Source: Candidatus Nanopelagicales bacterium (GTDB lineage Bacteria > Actinomycetota > Actinomycetes > S36-B12). Taken from it: 6,875 nucleotides of DNA. A model generated the notes under the pieces. That model searched no databases and was not told where the DNA came from. It worked only from the letters and a program-made list of their open reading frames with translations. The translations under genes and the position numbers were made by a program. Below, one piece after another: positions 1 to 5,932 of this stretch. How positions within the stretch are numbered: position 1 is the first letter of the stretch; the number at the start of each line of letters is the position of its first letter. The stretch lies in NCBI GenBank assembly GCA_938091275.1, contig CALKMY010000083.1, positions 1-6,875 of the forward strand, written 5' to 3'.

Positions 1-1163
1 TTCGCCATCAAGCCCAGCACCGTGTCCACGCCTTCGTCTTCGGCATTGATCTCAACTTGCGTCAATTCCGCGAAGTCATCGAGATTCATGCGCGACAGCA
101 CGCGGTAACGGTCATCGTCCAGTTGCGTGACCTCGGGGGCAGCGGTGTCGTACTCATCGGCTATCTCTCCGACGATCTCCTCCAGGATGTCCTCGATCGT
201 CACTAGGCCGGCCGTCCCGCCGTACTCGTCCACCACGATGGCGACGTGCACACGCGCGGCCTGCATGTCTTTCAGCAACTCGTCCGCGGGCTTGGAGTCG
301 GGAACGAACGAGGTGGCCCGCATGAGTGAATCGACGGTGTCTTCGCGCTCGGCTTCGTGATGCTCGAAGGTGCGTCGAACCATGTCCTTGAGGTAGATCA
401 CGCCGACGATGTCGTCAGCGTTCTCCCCGATGACCGGAATCCGAGAAAAACCAGAGCGCAAGCTCAAGCTGATGGCCTGCCGTAGCGACTTGTTTCGTTC
501 GATGAACACCATCTCGGTGCGGGGCACCATGACCTCGCGGGCGAACGTATCTCCGAGGTCGAATACCGAGTGGATCATCTTCCGCTCGGCGTCTTCGATC
601 AAGTCGTCCGCGCCGGCGAGATCGACCATCTCCCTAAGTTCCGCTGCGGTGTCAAACGGCCCCTCGCGGAAGCCCTTACCCGGCGTCAAGGCGTTGCCGA
701 TGACGATGAGCAGTGTCGTGATCGGACCCAGGATCGTTGCCAGGAACCGGGTCGGTCGTGCGGCGATCAAGGCGATGCGCTCCGCGTGCTGGCGGCCCAA
801 CGTCCGTGGCGCCACACCCAGGCCGATGTAGGCCATGACAACCAGTGCGGCGATCACGACGACGAGTGCAATCCACGTCGACCAGCCGTCACCCGAGGTC
901 AGCGCCCGCACCGCCACGTAACTGATCAGCGTGATCGACGTGATGGTCGCGATTGTCGACAGCAGGAACAAGACGTTTACGTACCGCGCCCGATCCTGAA
1001 GAACGCCAAGCAGCAATTCCGCCCGCTTCTCGTTGCCGTTGCCTTCCTTGCGGAGCTCGTCGATTCGAGTTTTTGACACACGGGTCATCGCCGTCTCAGC
1101 GGCGATCAGCAGCCCCGACACGACGATCAACGCGATGGCGATCAGCACCAGCCAGAGATTCAT
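1..1163 (-). CDS. CNNM/CorC (HlyC)-type DUF21 plus CBS-pair membrane protein, 3' partial
   Basis: This is an integral membrane protein of the CNNM/CorC (hemolysin C-like) family, whose members act in Mg2+/divalent-cation efflux or homeostasis. The reading frame is open from an ATG at 1163 to the window edge, giving 387 residues. The C terminus, where the family carries a CorC/HlyC domain, is cut off. Visible parts are a DUF21 region with about four hydrophobic segments (roughly residues 3-22, 61-85, 97-117 and 138-158), the loop PRTLGRQHAE at 119-128, a linker with a VMVPRTEM motif (211-218), and paired CBS domains (about 212-335) including IVVDEYGGTAGLVTIEDILEE (I309 onward). The start ATG shares an ATGA overlap with the ybeY stop, with a weak GGGGTG (1171-1176) 7 nt upstream, so the two genes are probably translationally coupled. 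The DUF21 loop reads GLGVAPR where many homologs have a GExxPK-type motif. The transport role is inferred from the family; era would be expected next downstream. Confidence 0.93.
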   Translation of the reverse strand, partial: MNLWLVLIAIALIVVSGLLIAAETAMTRVSKTRIDELRKEGNGNEKRAELLLGVLQDRARYVNVLFLLSTIATITSITLISYVAVRALTSGDGWSTWIALVVVIAALVVMAYIGLGVAPRTLGRQHAERIALIAARPTRFLATILGPITTLLIVIGNALTPGKGFREGPFDTAAELREMVDLAGADDLIEDAERKMIHSVFDLGDTFAREVMVPRTEMVFIERNKSLRQAISLSLRSGFSRIPVIGENADDIVGVIYLKDMVRRTFEHHEAEREDTVDSLMRATSFVPDSKPADELLKDMQAARVHVAIVVDEYGGTAGLVTIEDILEEIVGEIADEYDTAAPEVTQLDDDRYRVLSRMNLDDFAELTQVEINAEDEGVDTVLGLMA

Positions 1164-1621
1164 CGTGCCGCACCCCAGCTATCCAGTAGTTCGTCTTGCA
1201 GGGCGAACATTCTCGCGTATTCCTCTTCCGTCGCGTGGTCGTATCCCAGCAGATGAAGCAGCCCGTGGACGGTAAGGAACTGCACGTGTTCGTCTAGGCT
1301 GCGCTCGGCAGCGGCGGCATCTGCCTGGGCGAACTCCGGGCAGATGACGATGTCCCCCAGCATCCCCGGGCCGGACAAGGCATCTGGGGTCCCGGGCACC
1401 AGCTCATCGATGGGGAAACTCACCACATCGGTGGGGCCAGGCTCGTTCATCCAGTCTTCGTGCAGCGAGGTGATTCGGTCGATATCCACCAGCGTTATTC
1501 CGAGCTCGGAATCGGGGTGGATATGCATCGTCGAGTAGACATGGCCGGCGAGGTCGCTGAGCGCGTTCAGGTCGATCGGCGAGCCGGCGTCGTCGTCGAC
1601 CGAGATACTCGGCACGGTCAT
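1160..1621 (-). CDS. ybeY: Endoribonuclease YbeY (rRNA maturation factor)
   Basis: YbeY is a cytoplasmic, zinc-dependent single-strand endoribonuclease. It is needed for 16S rRNA 3'-end maturation and 70S ribosome quality control. The 153-residue product has the usual family length. The signature HGLLHLLGYDH (residues 119-129) supplies three metal-binding histidines, H119, H123 and H129. The family motifs PTDVVSFP (63-70) and GDIVIC (89-94) are also present. Where E. coli YbeY has Arg59, this protein has Met58 in the context WMNEPGPTD; from memory, M. tuberculosis YbeY has the same arrangement. The ATG at 1621 overlaps the phoH stop (ATGA). A GAGG lies 8 nt upstream (1630-1633) inside phoH. 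The stop overlaps the start of the CBS gene, again by ATGA. Pairing with an upstream phoH-like gene is a widely conserved arrangement and supports a joint role in RNA processing. Confidence 0.96.
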   Translation of the reverse strand: MTVPSISVDDDAGSPIDLNALSDLAGHVYSTMHIHPDSELGITLVDIDRITSLHEDWMNEPGPTDVVSFPIDELVPGTPDALSGPGMLGDIVICPEFAQADAAAAERSLDEHVQFLTVHGLLHLLGYDHATEEEYARMFALQDELLDSWGAAR

Positions 1622-2598
1622 GGTTGGTGCCTCGCGTCATACCGGTCGTAGGCCTCCACGATCTTGCCGACGAGTTTGTGGCGGACGACGTCGTGTGACG
1701 TCAAGCGGCAGAAGCCAACGTCCTCGAGTCCGTCCAAGATCTCCCCAACCACTCGTAGCCCGCTTTGCGTCCCTCCAGGAAGGTCCACCTGCGTGATGTC
1801 ACCGGTGACGACCATGGTCGATCCGAATCCCAATCGAGTCAGGAACATCTTCATTTGCTCAGCCGATGTGTTCTGGGCCTCGTCCAAGATGACGAAGGCG
1901 TCGTTCAAGGTTCGTCCGCGCATATACGCCAGGGGGGCGATTTCGATCGTGCCGGACGTGATGAGGCGCGGAATCGACTCCGGGTCGATCATGTCGTGCA
2001 GCGCGTCATACAAGGGGCGCAAGTAGGGATCGATCTTTTCGCTCAGAGTTCCGGGAAGGAAGCCCAAGCGCTCCCCCGCCTCGACAGCGGGACGGGTCAG
2101 CACGATGCGGTTCACCTGCTTGGCCTGCAGCGCCTGCACCGCCTTGGCCACCGCCAGGTAGGTCTTGCCGGTACCAGCCGGGCCAATCCCGAACACCACG
2201 GTGTTCTTGTCGATCGCATCGACGTACCGCTTCTGATTAAGGGTCTTGGGTCGAATCGTGCGCCCGCGGTTGCTCAGGATGTTGGCGGTCAGGACGTCCG
2301 ATGGGCGCGTGCCGCTACGCAGCATGCTGATGGAACGCTCGACGGACTCCGGCGACATGGCCTGTCCGGTACGCAGCATCGCGAGCATCTCGGCGATCAA
2401 CGAGTCGATGACCGCGCTGTCCTCTGCCGGTCCGTCGAGTCGTATTTCATTGCCCCGCACGAGCACGCTCACCGAAGGAAACGCGTTCTCGATCAGACGT
2501 AGATACTCGTCGTTGGCTCCCAGGAGGGCGACCATCGGTTGAGAGTTGGGGATCTCGATGGTCATTCGTGCGTCGGAGTCGCTCGCTGCGTTGCTCAT
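1618..2598 (-). CDS. phoH: PhoH-like ATPase (PhoH/YbeZ family)
   Basis: This is a cytoplasmic P-loop ATPase of the PhoH/YbeZ family. These proteins resemble the helicase superfamily 1 core and are usually encoded beside ybeY, with a proposed but poorly defined role in RNA and ribosome metabolism. With the start chosen here it has 326 residues. It shows Walker A GPAGTGKT (139-146), Walker B VILDEAQN (236-243), and the family motif TGDITQVDLPGG (265-276). The N-terminal ~80 residues look KH-like (RGNEIRLDG, then an alpha-helical stretch), which I infer from pattern only. The frame stays open to an earlier ATG at 2610 (330 aa). I prefer the ATG at 2598 because it forms an ATGA overlap with the HIT stop, the same junction type as the next two genes. 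Neither start has a good Shine-Dalgarno sequence, consistent with translational coupling. Function is confident at family level only. Confidence 0.94.
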   Translation of the reverse strand: MSNAASDSDARMTIEIPNSQPMVALLGANDEYLRLIENAFPSVSVLVRGNEIRLDGPAEDSAVIDSLIAEMLAMLRTGQAMSPESVERSISMLRSGTRPSDVLTANILSNRGRTIRPKTLNQKRYVDAIDKNTVVFGIGPAGTGKTYLAVAKAVQALQAKQVNRIVLTRPAVEAGERLGFLPGTLSEKIDPYLRPLYDALHDMIDPESIPRLITSGTIEIAPLAYMRGRTLNDAFVILDEAQNTSAEQMKMFLTRLGFGSTMVVTGDITQVDLPGGTQSGLRVVGEILDGLEDVGFCRLTSHDVVRHKLVGKIVEAYDRYDARHQP

Positions 2599-2936
2599 CC
2601 GGGAGGCCATTCAAGGTTTCGGCCGCCGATCACGTGAGCGTGGACGTGGAACACCGTTTGTCCGGCGCCGGCGCCGGTGTTGAACACGACACGGTAGGCA
2701 TCGCCCACGCCTTCGTTCGCCGCCACCTCCTGCGCCGCCTGCAGCAACGTTGCGGTCGTGGCCGGAGCATCAGAGGCCAGTTCGCCGACGTTCGCGTGGT
2801 GATCGCGCGGCACGACCAACACGTGCACAGGCGCCTGCGGAGCAATGTCTCGGAAGGCAACAACGTCGTCGTTGGACAGCACGATGTCCGCAGGGATGTC
2901 CCCAGCAACGATGGAGCAGAACAGGCAGTCGGCCAT
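2595..2936 (-). CDS. HIT (histidine triad) family protein, HINT-like
   Basis: This is a small cytoplasmic histidine-triad protein. The family hydrolyses or transfers nucleotides, typically cleaving nucleoside phosphoramidates or acyl-adenylates (HINT branch). The product has 113 residues, a normal HINT length. The N terminus has a zinc-site-like CLFC (C4, C7) followed by IVAGDIPAD. The active-site triad HVHAHVIGG covers residues 97-105, with H97, H99 and H101. The C-terminal GRNLEWPPG is typical of this branch. The start is ATG 2936, with AAAGGA (2944-2949) 7 nt upstream. A GTG immediately before it (2939) is in frame, but its spacing is only 4 nt, so it is less likely. A 29-bp gap separates it from rsmE, the only real gap within the operon after hrcA. 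Its stop overlaps the phoH start. The physiological substrate cannot be read from sequence. Confidence 0.94.
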   Translation of the reverse strand: MADCLFCSIVAGDIPADIVLSNDDVVAFRDIAPQAPVHVLVVPRDHHANVGELASDAPATTATLLQAAQEVAANEGVGDAYRVVFNTGAGAGQTVFHVHAHVIGGRNLEWPPG

Positions 2937-2943
2937 CACGTCA

Positions 2944-2949
2944 TCCTTT
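2944..2949 (-). promoter_or_regulatory. Shine-Dalgarno site of the HIT gene
   Basis: Minus-strand AAAGGA lies 7 nt before ATG 2936, in the 29-bp gap between rsmE and the HIT gene. It decides the start in favour of ATG 2936 over GTG 2939. Confidence 0.6.
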
Positions 2950-2965
2950 CACGGCAATCACGCGG

Positions 2966-3712
2966 CTACCAGCGCCCTATCTGAGCCGACAGGACACTCA
3001 GTGCGGCTATCCCGGCGGTGGACGTACGCAGGACCGACGGACCGAGTTGCACGAGATGGGCCCCTGCATCTGTGAACTGTCCTCGCTCATTGTCACTGAG
3101 TCCCCCTTCCGGGCCGATGACCAGCATGATGTCTCGGGCCGCTTCCGCGGCGATGGAGGTCAACTGCACGGACGCTTGCTCATCCAAAACCAGGGCCACG
3201 CTCGACGCGGCAATTAATTCCGCGACACCCCCGGACGTCGTCACCGGATCCACGCGAGGGACCCGAGAGCGTCGCGCCTGCTTGGTCGCCTCTCGAGCGG
3301 TGGCCGCCCACTTGCCTCGATTCTTGGTTGCTTTCGTCTCATCCCATCGCGCAACACTCTTCTCGGCTTGCCACGGCACGATCGCGTCGATTCCAGCTTC
3401 GGTCAGCATCTGCACCGCGCGTTCGCCGCGATCACCTTTGGCGATTGCCTGCACCGCGGTGATCTGCGGCATCGGTTCGGGCTCGTCGGTCACCGCCGTG
3501 ACCGTGATCGTTGCGGAATCTGACTGGTGCACGGTGGCGACAGATCCGGTGATGCGTCGGCCACAGCCATCGACGCACTGGATCATCTCGCCCGAGCGAA
3601 CACGTTGGACGGCCACCGCGTGCCGGCCTTCCGGCCCGTCCAGCACAACCTCGCCACCGACGCGCACCTCGGCGGCGCGGTCGGGGTCGAGGAGAAAAAC
3701 CGGTGGGCTCAC
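2966..3712 (-). CDS. rsmE: 16S rRNA (uracil-1498-N3)-methyltransferase RsmE
   Basis: RsmE is a cytoplasmic SPOUT-class methyltransferase that uses SAM to methylate N3 of U1498 in 16S rRNA of the 30S subunit. The product has 248 residues, typical for the family. The N-terminal PUA-like region includes EGRHAVAVQRVRSGE (28-42). Next comes KGDRGERAVQMLTEAG (92-107), then the WDETKATKNRGKW segment (123-135). The C-terminal knot motifs that bind SAM are VIGPEGGLSDNE (198-209) and LGPSVLRTSTAG (223-234); many homologs have ILRTETA here. The start is a GTG at 3712 that overlaps the dnaJ TGA by four bases (GTGA). No Shine-Dalgarno sequence is visible, so translation is probably coupled to dnaJ. The gene ends in Trp-TAG, 29 bp before the HIT start. 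Location directly after dnaJ is a common arrangement across many bacteria. Confidence 0.96.
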   Translation of the reverse strand: MSPPVFLLDPDRAAEVRVGGEVVLDGPEGRHAVAVQRVRSGEMIQCVDGCGRRITGSVATVHQSDSATITVTAVTDEPEPMPQITAVQAIAKGDRGERAVQMLTEAGIDAIVPWQAEKSVARWDETKATKNRGKWAATAREATKQARRSRVPRVDPVTTSGGVAELIAASSVALVLDEQASVQLTSIAAEAARDIMLVIGPEGGLSDNERGQFTDAGAHLVQLGPSVLRTSTAGIAALSVLSAQIGRW

Positions 3713-4860
3713 CGCGACGAGAAGGCGTCTTTCAAGCGACCAAAGAGGCCACCGTTGTCAGCGCTCGTTCGGGTGGACACCGCATGCGGGGTGTTCTCCC
3801 CACGAAGCTCTGCGAACTCCCGCAGCAATTCCGATTGACGGGCATCCAGTTTCGACGGAACCTCGACGTCCACGTGGACGAAGAGATCACCGCGTGACCC
3901 ACCGCGCAGCCGCGAGGCACCCTTGCCCCGCAACGTGATCGTTGCTCCCGCTTGGGTCCCCGCCGGCACCGTCAGATCCTCCGGGCCGTCGAGGGTGTCG
4001 AGGTGCACGCTGGTACCGAGTGCCGCAGCGGACATCGGGATCTTCACCACACAGTGAAGCTCGTCTCCGTGACGCTCGAACACCGGGTCAGGGGCCACGA
4101 CGACCTCGACGAACAAGTCGCCCACGGAGCCGCCGTTGGGGCCGACCTCGCCTTCTCCCTGCAGTTGGATGCGCGTTCCGGTGTCCACACCCGGTGGCAC
4201 TTTGATGGTGAGTGTGCGGCGACTGCGCACGCGACCTTCACCCGAGCACTCCGGGCAGGGATAAGGAATGGTCGTGCCGAATCCTTGGCATTGCGGACAC
4301 GGACGCGAGGTCATCACCTGCCCGAGAAACGATCGCTGAACCGATTGGATCTCGCCCGCGCCCTTACACATCACGCAGGTTTCCAGCTCGCTTCCCTCGG
4401 CCATTCCCGAACCGGTGCAGGTCGCGCACGCGGTCGCGGTGTCCACCGTGATGTCTTGCTCGCCGCCGAACACTGCCGTCGCCAGATCGATCTGCACCCG
4501 CACCAGGGCGTCCTGCCCGCGCTGCGCCCGGCTGCGGGGTCCCCGCTGGCGACCGCCTCCGCCACCACCGAAGAACGCATCCATGATGTCGCTGAAGTCG
4601 AAACCAGTGGTGCCGAATCCTCCGAACCCTCCGGACTGACTTAGCGGGTCTCCACCCATGTCATACATCTGTCGCTTCTCGGGATCAGAAAGCACTTCAT
4701 ACGCCGCGGTGACCTGCTTGAACCGCTCCTGGTGTTCGGGGTCCGGGTTGACGTCCGGGTGCAGCTCCCGCGCCAGACGCCGGTACGCCTTCTTGATGTC
4801 TTCTGCAGAAGCGTCCCGCGATACGCCAAGCATCGCGTAATAGTCCGTTGCCACAGCCAC
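3709..4860 (-). CDS. dnaJ: Chaperone protein DnaJ (class I J-domain protein, DnaJ2-type)
   Basis: DnaJ is a cytosolic Hsp40 co-chaperone that delivers unfolded clients to DnaK and stimulates its ATPase. The 383-residue product has the complete class I layout: J domain (about 6-68) with HPD at 34-36, a short Gly/Phe-rich segment (77-103, including a run of six Gly), four zinc-finger repeats, and the C-terminal substrate-binding beta domains with the RGKGASRLRGG loop (311-321). The zinc repeats are CATCTGSG (145-152), CVMCKGAG (162-169), CPQCQGFG (188-195) and CPECSGEG (202-209), so all eight cysteines are present. The GTG start at 4860 directly follows the hrcA TAG. AAGGGA, inside the last hrcA codons, lies 6 nt upstream. 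A second GTG two codons later (4854) is possible but spaced less well. No dnaK or grpE is present here; in actinobacteria the hrcA-linked copy is usually the second dnaJ. That assignment is inference. Confidence 0.97.
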   Translation of the reverse strand: MAVATDYYAMLGVSRDASAEDIKKAYRRLARELHPDVNPDPEHQERFKQVTAAYEVLSDPEKRQMYDMGGDPLSQSGGFGGFGTTGFDFSDIMDAFFGGGGGGRQRGPRSRAQRGQDALVRVQIDLATAVFGGEQDITVDTATACATCTGSGMAEGSELETCVMCKGAGEIQSVQRSFLGQVMTSRPCPQCQGFGTTIPYPCPECSGEGRVRSRRTLTIKVPPGVDTGTRIQLQGEGEVGPNGGSVGDLFVEVVVAPDPVFERHGDELHCVVKIPMSAAALGTSVHLDTLDGPEDLTVPAGTQAGATITLRGKGASRLRGGSRGDLFVHVDVEVPSKLDARQSELLREFAELRGENTPHAVSTRTSADNGGLFGRLKDAFSSR

Positions 4861-5880
4861 CTACTGTCCCTTCAAAATCTTGCTGACGTACTGCGCGACG
4901 GCGTGCACCGCACTCATCGTCCCGGCGTAGTCCATGTGGGTGGGTCCGACGACACCCAGCGACGCGACCGGATCATCGGTCCGGCCGTACCCAGCGGTGA
5001 CGACCGACGTTGATTCGAGGCCGTGGACATCGTTCTCTTGACCGATGCGAACCGTCACCGGTGACTCGATGGACAGTTCTCCCAAAAGGCGCAGCAGAAC
5101 AACCTGCTCCTCGAGGGCTTCGAGAACGGGCTGTATCGCCATCGGGAACGACTGTTGGTAACGAGCCAGGTGCGCGGTGCCGCCCAGCACCACTCGCTCC
5201 TCGATACGTTCGGTGACAGCCTCGAGAACCGCCGCCATCACCGCCTGCACGAGTCGCTGGTCACTCGCGTCGAACCCTTTATCGAGCTCCTTCAGTGCAT
5301 CGGAGACGAAAGCGAACGGCTTATCGGCGACCGCGGCGTTCAGGCGCGCCCGGAGATCCCCCAGAACCTGCTCCGACATCGGCGCGGCGCATTCGATGAC
5401 TCGCTGCTCGACGCGACCGGTGTCCATGATGACCACCAGCATCAAGCGGGTGTCGCTGACCGCGATCAGTTCGACGTGGCGGACGCTGCTTCGTTCCAAT
5501 GACGGGTACTGCACGAGCGCAACCTGCTGAGTGATTTGTGCGAGCAAGCGGACGGTCCGGCCCATCACATCGTCGAGGTCGACGGCATCCCCGAGGAATC
5601 TCTCGATGGCTTTGCGCTCGGGCGCACTCATTGGCTTCACGTTGGAGATCTGGTCGACGAACAACCGATATCCGCGATCGGTAGGAATCCGGCCCGCCGA
5701 CGTGTGCGGGTGGGTGATGTAGCCCTCTTCTTCCAGGGCTGCCATGTCGTTGCGGATCGTGGCGGGAGAAACACCCAGGTGGTGCCGTTCCACCAGCGCC
5801 TTCGAACCTACGGGCTCGTGCGTGGCAACGTAGTCCTCGACAATGGCGCGCAGCACGGCCAGTCGGCGGTCTTCGAGCAC
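4861..5880 (-). CDS. hrcA: Heat-inducible transcription repressor HrcA
   Basis: HrcA is a DNA-binding repressor of class I heat-shock genes. It binds the CIRCE inverted repeat, and its folding is kept active by GroEL/ES. With the start used here the protein has 339 residues, close to the 338-343 I recall for Streptomyces and M. tuberculosis. The N-terminal winged helix includes GVSPATIRNDMAALEEEGYI (36-55) and HTSAGRIPTDRGYRLFVD (59-76). The dimerisation/GAF-like region follows, with GGTAHLARY (233-241), EALEEQVVLLRLL (254-266), VRIGQEN (277-283) and the C-terminal GVVGPTHMDY (309-318). The frame also stays open upstream to a GTG at 5907, giving 9 more residues. That GTG lies inside the CIRCE operator and has no proper ribosome site. 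GTG 5880 has GGGAGGT just upstream and yields the expected N terminus LEDRRLAVLRAIVEDYV. A CIRCE element 20 bp upstream indicates autorepression. Its stop directly abuts dnaJ. Confidence 0.97.
   Translation of the reverse strand: MLEDRRLAVLRAIVEDYVATHEPVGSKALVERHHLGVSPATIRNDMAALEEEGYITHPHTSAGRIPTDRGYRLFVDQISNVKPMSAPERKAIERFLGDAVDLDDVMGRTVRLLAQITQQVALVQYPSLERSSVRHVELIAVSDTRLMLVVIMDTGRVEQRVIECAAPMSEQVLGDLRARLNAAVADKPFAFVSDALKELDKGFDASDQRLVQAVMAAVLEAVTERIEERVVLGGTAHLARYQQSFPMAIQPVLEALEEQVVLLRLLGELSIESPVTVRIGQENDVHGLESTSVVTAGYGRTDDPVASLGVVGPTHMDYAGTMSAVHAVAQYVSKILKGQ
4867..4873 (-). promoter_or_regulatory. Shine-Dalgarno site of dnaJ
   Basis: Minus-strand GAAGGGA lies within the final codons of hrcA, 6 nt before GTG 4860. 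It supports that GTG as the dnaJ start and implies coupled translation of hrcA and dnaJ. Confidence 0.55.
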
Positions 5881-5883
5881 GGC

Positions 5884-5890
5884 ACCTCCC
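5884..5890 (-). promoter_or_regulatory. Shine-Dalgarno site of hrcA
   Basis: Minus-strand GGGAGGT is the strongest Shine-Dalgarno match seen in the window. It sits a short 3 nt before GTG 5880 (4 nt if counted from GGAGG). It supports the 339-residue form of HrcA over the form starting at 5907. Confidence 0.65.
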
Positions 5891-5900
5891 GTCGGTTTCC

Positions 5901-5927
5901 CTAGCACTCGCGCATCCAGAGTGCCAA
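5901..5927. promoter_or_regulatory. CIRCE operator (HrcA binding site)
   Basis: On the plus strand this reads CTAGCACTC, then the 9-base spacer GCGCATCCA, then GAGTGCCAA. The established CIRCE consensus is TTAGCACTC-N9-GAGTGCTAA. Each half-site matches 8 of 9 bases, and the spacer length is exact. On the minus strand it reads TTGGCACTC-N9-GAGTGCTAG, resembling the actinobacterial form. It fills most of the 49-bp gap between the hemW stop and the hrcA start, the position expected for HrcA autoregulation. Heat would relieve repression of hrcA, dnaJ and whatever is co-transcribed downstream. Confidence 0.93.
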
Positions 5928-5932
5928 GTCTA
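5927..5932 (-). promoter_or_regulatory. Candidate -10 box of the hrcA promoter
   Basis: Minus-strand TAGACT fits the loose actinobacterial -10 pattern TAnnnT. It overlaps the upstream edge of CIRCE and the hemW stop codon, so a transcript would start within the operator, as is typical for CIRCE-controlled genes. No convincing -35 lies at 16-18 bp upstream; the hexamer at 17-bp spacing is CGGCGA. An alternative reading uses TTGGCA (5922-5927) inside CIRCE as a -35, but its -10 would be poor. The position is therefore tentative. Confidence 0.3.

Noticed and set aside
1765..2502. Long plus-strand open frame (245 codons) opposite phoH
   Set aside because: It is antisense to a clear phoH gene, has no recognisable motif, and is a composition effect of high-GC codon use.
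2937..2939. GTG start for the HIT gene one codon upstream
   Set aside because: ATG 2936 has better spacing (7 nt against 4 nt) to AAAGGA and is the preferred codon.
3018..3938. Long plus-strand open frame (306 codons) opposite rsmE and the dnaJ 3' end
   Set aside because: It spans two well-supported minus-strand genes, and its translation is low-complexity Arg/Ser/Thr/Pro-rich, typical of antisense shadow frames.
4540..4580. Short GGC/GGT-like repeat tract
   Set aside because: It encodes the Gly-rich segment of the DnaJ G/F region and is not an independent repeat element.
3952..4644. Plus-strand open frame (230 codons) opposite dnaJ
   Set aside because: It lies wholly within dnaJ, has no family motif and is His/Arg/Gly-rich shadow sequence.
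5881..5907. N-terminal extension of hrcA from GTG 5907
   Set aside because: The start codon is inside the CIRCE half-site, it lacks a Shine-Dalgarno sequence, and the nine added residues are not typical of HrcA.
5901..5927. Inverted repeat as a hemW transcription terminator
   Set aside because: The dyad matches CIRCE base by base, has a 9-base spacer and no following T-run, so an operator explains it better.
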